A stretch of DNA of 64,000 nt from Halobacillus sp. Nhm2S1 (GTDB lineage Bacteria > Bacillota > Bacilli > Bacillales > Halobacillaceae). The DNA is taken from contig NZ_JAIEZV010000001.1 in NCBI RefSeq assembly GCF_019599545.1, positions 868,001 to 932,000 of the forward strand, in the 5' to 3' direction. The notes below the pieces were generated by a model that worked only from the letters and a program-made list of their open reading frames with translations, was not told the origin of the DNA and searched no databases. The stretch's first letter is position 1, and the number at the start of each line of letters is the position of its first letter. A program made the translations under genes and the position numbers. Of the stretch, positions 24,867 through 32,192 are shown in pieces.

Positions 24867-25046
24867 GCTACATTCCTCCATTTTAATGGACTTTTTATGC
24901 AGAAGATTACCGGTGAAACGAACTTCCTTATGTATCTCCCTGATGATGGTCATAACCTTCTACATATCCAACCGTTTCCCCCCCTCCATTATCCCACTTT
25001 CTTTATTTTCTGTAAATTTAATCCACCCCTATGATTCCAAAGGGAG

Positions 25047-25075
25047 TTGTAATCATAATAGAGAACATATAAAAT
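25047..25075 (+). promoter_or_regulatory. SigA-type promoter of ktrB-ktrA
   Basis: TTGTAA (25047-25052), 17 bases, then TAAAAT (25070-25075), 41 bases before the ktrB ATG. The short leader has no room for a c-di-AMP (ydaO) riboswitch. Confidence 0.55.
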
Positions 25076-25115
25076 CCATGTATAACTTGATTTCTTCACC
25101 TGAAGGAGCATCTTT

Positions 25116-26483
25116 ATGTTTAATGACCTAAAAACCAAATTCAACAAATACTTTGACCGTTTGACTCCTTTTCAGGTAATTGTATTGTTTTACGCTACGG
25201 CCGTCATTGTTTCCACCATACTCGTAAGCCTGCCCTTTTTACATAAGGAGGGTGTCGATTTAAGCTTTATTGACGCTCTCTTTACTGCCGTAAGCGCCGT
25301 GAGCGTAACCGGGTTAACGGTCGTATCTACGCTGGATACGTTTAATACCGCTGGGTATTTTGTTCTCATGTTTATACTCCAGTTCGGCGGAATCGGCGTC
25401 ATGACGCTGGGAACGTTCATCTGGCTGATGCTCGGTAAAAAGATTGGATTGAAAAGGAGACAACTCATTAAAACCGACCAAAACCGCTCTACGTTTGCGG
25501 GAATGGTCAATCTGATCAAACAGATCCTATTGATTATTCTTTTGATTGAACTGGTGGGTGCCATCATTTTAAGCGTCTACTTTACTCAATACTTCCCGAC
25601 AGTAGGGGAAGCCGTCGTTCAGGGAATGTTTGCATCCGTCAGTGCCACGACCAATGCTGGGTTTGATATAACGGGCGTATCCCTTGTCCTATTCGAAAAC
25701 GATTACTTTGTGCAGTTTATCAATATGCTGTTATTAACACTTGGAGCCATAGGGTTTCCGGTGCTCATTGAGATCAAAGATTATCTGACACATAAACAAA
25801 AAAATGTCATGCACTTTTCCCTTTTTGCAAAATTGACGTCTGTTACGTTCGGGGTCCTCGTGGTTGTGGGGACAGTGCTGATCTATCTTCTGGATAGGAA
25901 CCATTTTTTCGCAGACAAATCCTGGCACGAGGCTTTCTTTTTCTCCCTTTTCCAATCCGTGACCACACGGAACGGAGGACTGGCGACTATGGATGTAGCA
26001 GAATTCAGTGTACCGACCTTACTGGTCATCTGTATTCTTATGTTTATCGGGGCATCTCCGAGTAGTGTTGGAGGAGGAATACGGACAACGACTTTCGCAA
26101 TTAGTGTATTAACGGTCATCGCCTATGCAAGAGGGAAAACTCATGTACGGGTGTTTAGAAGAGAGATCGATCCGGATGATATCTTCCGTTCGTTCATTGT
26201 TATTAACACGGCCATTGCGATTACAGGGATTGCGGTAATCTTATTGAATTACTTCGAGCCGCAGTTTTCTTTGATGCAGATTTTATTTGAAGCATGCTCA
26301 GCCTTTGGAACGACCGGTCTTTCGATGGGAATTACCCCTGACTTGCATACAGCTGGCAAAATCATTATCATTACTCTCATGTTTATCGGAAGGATCGGCA
26401 TTTTCTCCTTCTTATTCATCATACGAGGAAAAGGCGTCAAAGATAAATATCATTATCCGAAAGAACCGATGATTATCGGCTGA
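25116..26483 (+). CDS. ktrB: KtrB-type potassium uptake transmembrane subunit
   Basis: A 455-residue protein of the Trk/Ktr/HKT superfamily with four membrane-pore-membrane repeats. The selectivity-filter glycines are visible: AVSVTGLTV (first), ATTNAGF (second), TTRNGGL (third) and AFGTTGLS (fourth). It forms the ion path of a sodium-dependent potassium uptake system, important in osmotic stress. It is followed by the RCK regulatory subunit 17 bases on. The order (pore then RCK) is the reverse of B. subtilis ktrAB. The leader is too short for a c-di-AMP riboswitch. Confidence 0.93.
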   Translation: MFNDLKTKFNKYFDRLTPFQVIVLFYATAVIVSTILVSLPFLHKEGVDLSFIDALFTAVSAVSVTGLTVVSTLDTFNTAGYFVLMFILQFGGIGVMTLGTFIWLMLGKKIGLKRRQLIKTDQNRSTFAGMVNLIKQILLIILLIELVGAIILSVYFTQYFPTVGEAVVQGMFASVSATTNAGFDITGVSLVLFENDYFVQFINMLLLTLGAIGFPVLIEIKDYLTHKQKNVMHFSLFAKLTSVTFGVLVVVGTVLIYLLDRNHFFADKSWHEAFFFSLFQSVTTRNGGLATMDVAEFSVPTLLVICILMFIGASPSSVGGGIRTTTFAISVLTVIAYARGKTHVRVFRREIDPDDIFRSFIVINTAIAITGIAVILLNYFEPQFSLMQILFEACSAFGTTGLSMGITPDLHTAGKIIIITLMFIGRIGIFSFLFIIRGKGVKDKYHYPKEPMIIG

Positions 26484-26499
26484 TAGGAGGCAACCAACG

Positions 26500-27165
26500 A
26501 TGAAAAAAACATTTGCTGTAGTGGGACTTGGCCGTTTCGGCGGAAGCATCTGCAGAGAACTCAGCCGGGAGGGCATGGAAGTCCTCGCTCTCGATCTCGA
26601 TGAAAACAAAGTCAATGAATACCGAGAGATCGTTTCTCATGCCGTCATGGCTGATTCCACTGATGAACTCGTCCTCAAAGAATTGGGTTTCAGGAATATT
26701 GATCACGTCATCGTAGCCATCGGAGATAATATCCAAGCCAGTATGTTGACGACGTTGATTTTAAAGGAAATGGGCATACGAATGATTACCGTCAAAGCCC
26801 AGAACGATTACCATGAGAAAATATTGAACAAGATCGGTGCCGACCAAGTTGTTCACCCGGAAAGAGATATGGGAAAACGTATCGCCCATCACATCATTTC
26901 TGATAATATCCTCGATTATATCGAGCTATCTGATGATCACAGCGTCGTCGAGGTAAAAGCAGGAAGAAAGATGAGCGGAAAAACATTGATCGATTTAGAT
27001 ATCCGCGCCCAGTACGGGTGTAATATTGTAGCGATCAAAAGAGGAAAAGATGTCATCGTTTCTCCAATGGCGACCGAACAAGTCAATGCAAGTGACATAT
27101 TGATTGTCATCGGAGCCGATAAAGACGTCAACCGCTTTGAGAAAAACCTCGTCGTCGAGGATTAA
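26500..27165 (+). CDS. ktrA: KtrA-type potassium uptake regulatory subunit (RCK)
   Basis: A 221-residue cytosolic protein. The RCK_N Rossmann domain (about 1-130, with VGLGRFGGSICREL) binds NADH or ATP/ADP. The RCK_C domain (about 135-219, from NILDYIELSDDHSVVEV) is the known c-di-AMP site in relatives. It forms an octameric ring that gates KtrB. ATAGGAGG precedes its ATG at 26500. It is cotranscribed with ktrB and ends in a strong terminator. Confidence 0.93.
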   Translation: MKKTFAVVGLGRFGGSICRELSREGMEVLALDLDENKVNEYREIVSHAVMADSTDELVLKELGFRNIDHVIVAIGDNIQASMLTTLILKEMGIRMITVKAQNDYHEKILNKIGADQVVHPERDMGKRIAHHIISDNILDYIELSDDHSVVEVKAGRKMSGKTLIDLDIRAQYGCNIVAIKRGKDVIVSPMATEQVNASDILIVIGADKDVNRFEKNLVVED

Positions 27166-27166
27166 T

Positions 27167-27201
27167 AAAAGCAGCAGCTGTCCGACAGCTGCTGCTTTTT
27201 T
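27167..27201. terminator. bidirectional terminator
   Basis: The fifteen-base arms AAAAGCAGCAGCTGT and ACAGCTGCTGCTTTT surround a three-base loop with T6. It serves ktrA and the convergent small membrane gene. Confidence 0.93.
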
Positions 27202-27446
27202 CAAGATTTAAATATCGCTTGATTGACTCGGGTGACCACGCCGTAAACCACCCGGAACATCAACGGAAACATAAAAAGATCCGTGATGAAACTGAGCCAA
27301 AATTCTACGTCACCAGTTAAAACAGCTGCAGCCAACAGTAGGATTGAAGCAAATATGTACATACAATCGGCCATCCAATAATACAAAGTCATAAGCTTTG
27401 ATTCCTTATAAGGTCGGCCAAACAAGAACGTAACGATCCTTTTCAT
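27201..27446 (-). CDS. small membrane protein, 81 aa
   Basis: Two transmembrane helices (about 22-42 and 50-70) after a basic N-terminus (MKRIVTFLFGRPYKESK). The start is ATG at 27444-27446 or the adjacent TTG; the ribosome binding site (AGTGGA) is weak, so it may be translationally coupled to the kinase-like gene ending 18 bases upstream. Function unknown. Confidence 0.65.
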   Translation of the reverse strand: MKRIVTFLFGRPYKESKLMTLYYWMADCMYIFASILLLAAAVLTGDVEFWLSFITDLFMFPLMFRVVYGVVTRVNQAIFKS

Positions 27447-27464
27447 CAATCATTTCATCCACTT

Positions 27465-28031
27465 TTACAAACCAAGTCTTTCTTGAATCTTCTTAGCCAC
27501 AGCAGAAGGTTCAAGATCTGAATTATCGATCTTGATGTAATTCTTCTCATTAATTTCACCATCTTTTGTATTCATCCGCAAACGGTCCATGGAAGTCATC
27601 ATCCTTTCTTCCGATGCTTCCACATCTCGTTTGGAAGGTTTGTGCTCGAGCCTGTTCGGCGTACGGTTTCTCCTGACCCGTTCTTCCACATCTGCCTGCA
27701 GTTCCACGAAATACACTTCTCCTCCTTCACGTTGGAAGATGTCAACGATCGTTTCAACATAATCCCAATCTTCCTGCTTATTGAACGCCCAAATAAACGT
27801 AAAGATCATGCCATACTCATCACTTTTCGCATAAGTACGGAAGATTTCTGTTCTGAATAATTGAGACAAGTTCCACATCTCGTCAGTGAATCCAAAAAAC
27901 GGCTGAAGTAGCTCAATGGTCATATGATTATGAAAAAGCTTCAGCCCTGTTAATTTTTCTAATTCTTGTCCAACCGTCATTTTCCCGACAGCTTGAGGTC
28001 CAAATAATAAAACAAGTTTTATTTCTCTCAC
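27465..28031 (-). CDS. P-loop AAA/kinase-like protein
   Basis: A 188-residue P-loop NTPase. The Walker A is GPQAVGKMT (about residues 10-18), and the size and LFHNHMTIELLQPFF segment resemble shikimate- or cytidylate-kinase-like proteins. The lid region has RVRRNRTPNRLEHKPSKRDVE. The fold suggests a small-molecule kinase, but no substrate motif is clear. It starts GTG at 28029-28031 after GGAAAGAG. It follows the ABC permease gene by 39 bases, possibly in one transcript. Confidence 0.82.
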   Translation of the reverse strand: MREIKLVLLFGPQAVGKMTVGQELEKLTGLKLFHNHMTIELLQPFFGFTDEMWNLSQLFRTEIFRTYAKSDEYGMIFTFIWAFNKQEDWDYVETIVDIFQREGGEVYFVELQADVEERVRRNRTPNRLEHKPSKRDVEASEERMMTSMDRLRMNTKDGEINEKNYIKIDNSDLEPSAVAKKIQERLGL

Positions 28032-28070
28032 CTCTTTCCTTTGTAAAAATCTCCTTCTTTCGGGAGACCG

Positions 28071-28811
28071 TTATTGATCGCTCCACCTGAAATACCGGGA
28101 AGCAAGCACAATAGAAACGACCGCGATTCCTAGTAAAATCCCGACTTCGAGTCCGAATTCAGAGATGGGAGCCTCATTCCACGTGCCACGCAGCAATTGA
28201 ATCACATAATATAATGGCAACACTTTGGCTACATACTGTAGAACCGTCGGCATCATCTCTATCGGAAATGTGGCACCAGAGAGAAAAAGCATTAAATTTA
28301 GAAAAAGGGAGCTGATTGCCGCTGCCGACTGTGTATTTTTAGCTAGTGAAGTAACGAACAGGGCAAACGGGAAAAAGGCAAGGATGCTGATGAACAGAGC
28401 CAAAAGCGTACTTCCAATATACATAGGAGCCTGAAGGTCGTACATGACCATGCCGAAAACCATGAGTAATATGGCAGAAATAATAAAAATCACTGTCCCC
28501 TGCACCGTGTGGGCAGCGAGAATCTTCCACGGTTGAAGCGGTGTCGACTGATACCTGCGCAGGACCCCCGTTTCTCGATAACCGGCAAGAACGGTTCCTA
28601 AAGTAAAAAACGAAGTGGTGACAATATTGACACCGATCCATGACGGAATGAAGACTTCAGCAAAGGTAAAAGGACCAGCCATGTCTCCACTGAACATCGA
28701 ACCGAATAACCAGATCATCACCACAGGAAAAAGGAACGTCCAGAAAACACTGAGACGGTCACGGAAGAACATTTTAGTTTCCAAGTTTGCCAGCTTCATT
28801 ACCGTATTCAT
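28071..28811 (-). CDS. ABC-2 type transporter permease
   Basis: A 246-residue permease with six transmembrane helices, beginning MNTVMKLANLETKMFFRDRLSVFWTF without the first-loop domain of larger exporters. The ABC-2 signature region (about residues 140-180, GSTLLALFISILAFFPFAL and the following SGATFPIEMMP) is present. It overlaps its ATPase gene by four bases (ATGA type), so the two are coupled. It probably exports a drug, lipid or antibiotic-like compound. Confidence 0.9.
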   Translation of the reverse strand: MNTVMKLANLETKMFFRDRLSVFWTFLFPVVMIWLFGSMFSGDMAGPFTFAEVFIPSWIGVNIVTTSFFTLGTVLAGYRETGVLRRYQSTPLQPWKILAAHTVQGTVIFIISAILLMVFGMVMYDLQAPMYIGSTLLALFISILAFFPFALFVTSLAKNTQSAAAISSLFLNLMLFLSGATFPIEMMPTVLQYVAKVLPLYYVIQLLRGTWNEAPISEFGLEVGILLGIAVVSIVLASRYFRWSDQ

Positions 28812-29722
28812 CCGGTTTTCTCCTTTTCCAAGTATTGAACAAACAAGTCATCAAGCGATCCTCGCTCAAACTTGAAGTTCTTCAGTTCAATGTTCTCGTC
28901 ATGGCAGTAGGTAAAAATTTGATAGGCGGTATGCTGGAGATTCTCACTGAACACTTTGAAGTCGCCCTTTTCTTTTTCCACCCGCACCACATCACTTAAT
29001 GTCAACAGGTACTCATAGGACATCCGTTCACTATCAAAAGCAAGGTAATGGGTCGCGACATCATCCAAAAGAGCATCAGGAGTATTCAATGCTTTGAGTT
29101 CCCCGCTGTAAATCATCGCGACACGATCACAAAGCTTTTCGGCTTCCTCCATATAGTGTGTTGTCACGACAATCGTGCTCCCATGACCTCTTAAAGTACG
29201 AATCATCTCCCACATTTCACGTCTGGCATGGGGATCCAGGCCCATACTCGGCTCATCCAGAAACAATAGTTCAGGCTTGTGCAACGTTGCCAAAGCAAGG
29301 GTGACCCGCTGTTTCCAACCACCAGAAAGGTCTTCAAAATGGACGTTGAGTTTTTCTCCGAGTCCGAGCATATCGATCAATTGATCTTTTTGGGTTTTCC
29401 CTTTGTAAAAGCTTGAGAACAAGTCCAGCGCTTCTTTCACTTTCATCTTTTTCTGAATAGAAGTCGCCTGGAACTGCACGCCTATGAGGCGATTCAGTTC
29501 ACGCAGCTGTTTCCCGGGATTCAGCCCCAGCACCTCCACTTCTCCTGACGTTGGTTTCTGGATTCCTTCCAATATCTCAAGTGTCGTCGTCTTTCCGGCT
29601 CCGTTTGGTCCGATGATCCCGAAGATTTCTCCTTTTCTTACTGCAAACGAAAGGTTTTTAACCGCTTGTGTTGCTCCGAATGACTTGGATAAGTTTTCGA
29701 CCTGGATGACCTGTTCGATGAT
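28808..29722 (-). CDS. ABC transporter ATP-binding protein, non-standard start codon
   Basis: An about 304-residue ATPase. Walker A is GPNGAGKTT (about residue 40), the ABC signature is LSGGWKQR, Walker B is LLFLDEPSMGLD, and the H-loop is TTHYMEEAE. The C-terminal 80 residues are a DUF4162-like extension. No ATG, GTG or TTG lies between the in-frame TGA at about 29737 and the Walker A motif. The ribosome binding site AAGGGAG (29728-29734) precedes two ATC codons (29720-29722 and 29717-29719), so an ATC start is the simplest reading. A lost ATG by mutation would be the alternative. It pairs with the permease at 28071-28811. Confidence 0.85.
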   Translation of the reverse strand: MIEQVIQVENLSKSFGATQAVKNLSFAVRKGEIFGIIGPNGAGKTTTLEILEGIQKPTSGEVEVLGLNPGKQLRELNRLIGVQFQATSIQKKMKVKEALDLFSSFYKGKTQKDQLIDMLGLGEKLNVHFEDLSGGWKQRVTLALATLHKPELLFLDEPSMGLDPHARREMWEMIRTLRGHGSTIVVTTHYMEEAEKLCDRVAMIYSGELKALNTPDALLDDVATHYLAFDSERMSYEYLLTLSDVVRVEKEKGDFKVFSENLQHTAYQIFTYCHDENIELKNFKFERGSLDDLFVQYLEKEKTG

Positions 29723-29745
29723 GACCGCTCCCTTCTTTCAAGTTC

Positions 29746-29774
29746 TATATATGCATCTACGCGTAGATATCAAA
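29746..29774 (-). promoter_or_regulatory. promoter with palindromic operator in the spacer
   Basis: On the minus strand TTTGAT (29769-29774), 17 bases and TATATA (29746-29751) form a SigA-like promoter for the ABC exporter. The spacer contains the perfect 14-base palindrome ATCTACGCGTAGAT (29755-29768), so a dimeric repressor could block polymerase directly. No regulator gene is adjacent. Confidence 0.6.
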
Positions 29775-29917
29775 GAAGTTTCACAAGAAGTTTTATTGCC
29801 TCATGCCATCTATTTGATGATTTTTTTTGACTTTTGCACGGGTTTCGAAAATGAACCAACTCCGCCCCACGTTAAAATGTAAAATCAGCACCTCACTATG
29901 TGTATTCCAATAGGGAG

Positions 29918-30142
29918 TTAATTTTTCTCTTTCTTCAAATTTTTCTTTAACCCAATCCCTATTGATGTACCTATCAGACCGCCAATACTGAGACCGATGA
30001 TAAGTCTCCAATCGATTCCCTCACCGTTCCATAAACTAATTAGGGATATTCCTACAAGGACACCGATCATCCAGCCGAACCAGGATTTAAAGAATCTTTT
30101 AATAAGAGTACCCCTTTCAATAAGCACGTGTCCCGTTTTCAA
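29918..30142 (-). CDS. small membrane protein, about 74 aa
   Basis: Two transmembrane helices (about 20-38 and 46-64, GLSIGGLIGTSIGIGL) and a basic tail (KKNLKKEKN). The start is uncertain: the TTG at 30140-30142 has a poor ribosome binding site, while AAAGGGG lies further inside the frame. It is the last gene of the small-membrane-protein cluster from 32030. Function unknown. Confidence 0.6.
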   Translation of the reverse strand: MKTGHVLIERGTLIKRFFKSWFGWMIGVLVGISLISLWNGEGIDWRLIIGLSIGGLIGTSIGIGLKKNLKKEKN

Positions 30143-30160
30143 AGTCCACTAGCGTTTTTT

Positions 30161-30511
30161 CTATATGGTTGCTAAAGCAGAGACATCCAACTCTTCACTC
30201 TCAATGACAATCGCTGTCAATCCAGTCTCGGTTTTCGTTTCATGCCATTCGTCTTTTCTCCAATAGACAGCGTCGCTCCTTTCTACGGGAGTAAACCTTT
30301 CCTCTTCCCCTCTGACCATTCCTTCTCCTTCGACCACCAGCAAGAGCTGCGGAACGATAGCCTGATGGTAACCGATCACTCCATGTTCTCCTAAATGCAT
30401 ACATCCGATATGAGCATCTTTATGAGTCTTGGTTATGCGTGACATGATGAAATCCGATTGGAACTTCTCAATCTTTTTACCCGTTTCTTTCTTAAAAGAG
30501 TAAATATCCAT
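30161..30511 (-). CDS. cupin-domain protein
   Basis: A 116-residue single cupin. The two cupin motifs are visible: GEHGVIGYHQAIVPQLLLVVEGEG (metal-side strands) and the later DAVYWRKDEWHETKTETG. The ATG at 30509-30511 has AGGAGG at five bases. It is the only clearly soluble member of the cluster 32030-29918. The usual histidine triad is partly kept (H in GYHQ, H in WHETK). Role unknown; the cupin fold occurs in isomerases, dioxygenases and binding proteins. Confidence 0.82.
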   Translation of the reverse strand: MDIYSFKKETGKKIEKFQSDFIMSRITKTHKDAHIGCMHLGEHGVIGYHQAIVPQLLLVVEGEGMVRGEEERFTPVERSDAVYWRKDEWHETKTETGLTAIVIESEELDVSALATI

Positions 30512-30558
30512 TTGTACCTCCTGATTTTCTGTGATCAATGACTGAGTATCTTATCCAT

Positions 30559-30822
30559 TCATGAAGATGGTTGTGAAGCGACAGGCATATATCTCGTAAA
30601 ATAAGCACCTAACATGATGAGGACAATCGTGATCCCCCAACTTACGATTCCAAGACCATCTAACCAGGAAGCCAAAAGGTTCAGTATAGCAATGGCGTAA
30701 AAACAGATGGATGTCAGCGCCGTTTTCCATCCTTTTACTCCTTCTTTCTTTCGCTTGTATATGAATACAGAAACCGAGACCAATAGAGCTAAAAACAATA
30801 AGCTAGAGAGCAGGATCTCCAT
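30559..30822 (-). CDS. small membrane protein, 87 aa
   Basis: Three helices (about 3-20, 35-53 and 57-75), with the basic loop YKRKKEGVKGWK between the first two. The ATG at 30820-30822 has AAAAGGA about 11 bases upstream and follows the 58-aa gene by 17 bases. Function unknown. Confidence 0.7.
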   Translation of the reverse strand: MEILLSSLLFLALLVSVSVFIYKRKKEGVKGWKTALTSICFYAIAILNLLASWLDGLGIVSWGITIVLIMLGAYFTRYMPVASQPSS

Positions 30823-30839
30823 CAAAATCAATCCTTTTC

Positions 30840-31016
30840 TTAATATTTTTCTATATAAGCCGTAAACTGAATGGTAAACCCGACAAGAAGCAGAACCCCA
30901 ATAAGAAGACATCCAATATGGATGATCCTCTGTAATAACGTTTCTTCCTTCACTTTTTTAATCGTCACAAGCGGAAGCACTGTCAAGAGAACGCCAAATA
31001 GTAAAGCCAAATCCAT
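30840..31016 (-). CDS. small two-helix membrane protein, 58 aa
   Basis: ATG at 31014-31016 follows AAAGGGGAGAAATT. The frame gives MDLALLFGVLLTVLPLV, a basic turn (KKVKEETLLQR), and a second helix (IHIGCLLIGVLLLVGFTI). A Fur-like box (31033-31047) lies 17 bases upstream of the start. It is the fifth gene of the cluster. Function unknown. Confidence 0.72.
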   Translation of the reverse strand: MDLALLFGVLLTVLPLVTIKKVKEETLLQRIIHIGCLLIGVLLLVGFTIQFTAYIEKY

Positions 31017-31032
31017 AATTTCTCCCCTTTAG

Positions 31033-31047
31033 TGATAACAATTGTCA
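31033..31047. promoter_or_regulatory. Fur-like box inside the small-protein cluster
   Basis: TGATAACAATTGTCA matches the Bacillus Fur 7-1-7 consensus TGATAATNATTATCA at 12 of 14 defined positions. On the minus strand a possible promoter (TAGACA, 17 bases, TGTTAT) overlaps it, 17 bases ahead of the 58-aa gene. Confidence 0.45.
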
Positions 31048-31083
31048 TGACTCGGAGTGTCTACCCCGGTCACGTTACCACTT

Positions 31084-31239
31084 TTAATACAACTTGTTTC
31101 GACTATTTCTGATTACAACTTCCAGTAGGGCGATCACCGCCATAGAAACGAAAAACAAAAGGATTATGTTTTCCGTTGAACCCCGAACAGCATGGATGTT
31201 TGAAAAAATGAGGCCTCCATATAGAAAATATTTCAGCAC
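31084..31239 (-). CDS. small membrane protein, 51 aa
   Basis: GTG at 31237-31239 follows AAAGGAGAGGGAAACTT. The 51-residue product (MLKYFLYGGLIFSNIHAV...) has two short hydrophobic segments and a basic end (RNSRNKLY). It lies 16 bases after the PspC gene and is part of the cluster. Function unknown. Confidence 0.68.
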   Translation of the reverse strand: MLKYFLYGGLIFSNIHAVRGSTENIILLFFVSMAVIALLEVVIRNSRNKLY

Positions 31240-31255
31240 AAGTTTCCCTCTCCTT

Positions 31256-31453
31256 TTACTTCCTTACCTGTTGATCCGTCGGCATGACGATCGCAGCCAC
31301 AAGGTAAATGAGCCAAGTCAATCCTCCTGTGAAAAATCCAGATACTACAACGAGGATTCTCAGGATACTCACATCAATGTTAAACGTTTCACTGAGACCG
31401 CCGAGAACCCCTGACAACTGGCTTTCATTCGTGGAACGATATAATTTCTTCAA
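31256..31453 (-). CDS. PspC-domain protein
   Basis: A 65-residue PspC-domain protein: an N-terminal LYRS...LSGVLGGLSETFNIDVSILR segment followed by one helix (VVVSGFFTGGLTWLIYLVAAIVM). PspC proteins act in phage-shock or LiaFSR-type envelope-stress systems. The TTG at 31451-31453 is chosen because AAGGAGG lies eight bases upstream; an earlier GTG at 31474 has no ribosome binding site. It lies in a cluster behind an ECF-type promoter, like B. subtilis yvlC in the SigW regulon. Confidence 0.88.
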   Translation of the reverse strand: MKKLYRSTNESQLSGVLGGLSETFNIDVSILRILVVVSGFFTGGLTWLIYLVAAIVMPTDQQVRK

Positions 31454-31473
31454 ATCCTTTTCCTCCTTGATCA

Positions 31474-31746
31474 CTATTCAAAGACCCACTCAAAAAATGT
31501 GATGACGAAGTACAAATTGAAAAAATACACGACTTGCATACCTAAAAATAGAACCATGACTACCAGTGCCCGCTTCATCGTGGGCTGCTTCAATTGAAGA
31601 TAGTAACCGATACCCCAGATCACATAGACCAATAGAATACTAAGGTTTTCACCTATATAGGGATCTTCCTGTTCTACGAAGTGGGTACCGAAATAAAGAA
31701 AAAACCCCCATGCTAATAAAAGGACGAATAACATCAGATTAGTCAT
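31474..31746 (-). CDS. small membrane protein, about 90 aa
   Basis: Three transmembrane helices (about 4-20, 36-50 and 58-82, ALVVMVLFLGMQVVYFF). The ATG at 31744-31746 has AAAAGG five bases upstream; an earlier GTG at 31773 would add nine residues. It is the second gene of the cluster. Function unknown. Confidence 0.68.
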   Translation of the reverse strand: MTNLMLFVLLLAWGFFLYFGTHFVEQEDPYIGENLSILLVYVIWGIGYYLQLKQPTMKRALVVMVLFLGMQVVYFFNLYFVITFFEWVFE

Positions 31747-31781
31747 ATGAACCTTTTCACGAATGTTAACCACTCCTTTGT

Positions 31782-32030
31782 TTAAGGTTCGCTGATCCCC
31801 ATCGCAAGAAGAAGAAAGAACATCATGATCAGCACCCCGCCGTTTACTACAAATCCTGCCGTACCTGCGATGATTTTTTTAGATAGCACCGCACAGACGA
31901 TGCCTATGATGGAAAGAGAACTTCCAACGATTACGACCAATGGCAGATTGACGTTTGGTCCCCGCACCAATAGGAATAAAATAAAGTTAACGATAACCAT
32001 CCCTAATGACGTCCAAGCCCACTTATTCAT
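31782..32030 (-). CDS. small membrane protein, 82 aa
   Basis: Three helices (about 5-22, 28-46 and 55-76, GFVVNGGVLIMMFFLLLAMG), with few charges. The ATG at 32028-32030 has AAAGGGGAG upstream. It is the first gene of the cluster 32030-29918 and lies 92 bases after an ECF-type promoter. Function unknown. Confidence 0.75.
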   Translation of the reverse strand: MNKWAWTSLGMVIVNFILFLLVRGPNVNLPLVVIVGSSLSIIGIVCAVLSKKIIAGTAGFVVNGGVLIMMFFLLLAMGISEP

Positions 32031-32121
32031 ATAATGTCTCCCCTTTACAAGTAATCAGCGTTTCGGCCTTCGTAATCCTAGTGAAGATCATCGTTGTAAG
32101 AAAAAGCCATTTCTTCTTTCA

Positions 32122-32148
32122 TACGGTTGTTCCTCCCCGAGGGTTTCA
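32122..32148 (-). promoter_or_regulatory. ECF-type promoter of the PspC/small-membrane-protein cluster
   Basis: On the minus strand TGAAAC (32143-32148), 17 bases, then CGTA (32122-32125) matches the ECF consensus with the same spacing as at 4745-4773 and 8367-8393. It lies 92 bases upstream of the first gene of the cluster. Confidence 0.65.
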
Positions 32149-32160
32149 TTATTTATCAAT

Positions 32161-32190
32161 AAAAAACATCCCCCTAAAAACGGGAGATGC
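32161..32190 (-). terminator. Rho-independent terminator
   Basis: CATCCCCC (32167-32174) pairs with GGGAGATG (32182-32189) with one bulge or wobble, followed on the minus strand by T6. It ends the azr-yhcY-yhcZ transcript. Confidence 0.85.
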
Positions 32191-32192
32191 TT

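Noticed and set aside
24867-25115. c-di-AMP (ydaO/yuaA) riboswitch before ktrB
   Set aside because: The space between the promoter and the ATG is too short, and the conserved core motifs are not visible.
32078-32122. 14-codon frame (MKEEMAFSYNDDLH) after GGGAGGA
   Set aside because: Its apparent ribosome binding site lies in the spacer of the ECF-type promoter and would be upstream of the transcript start.
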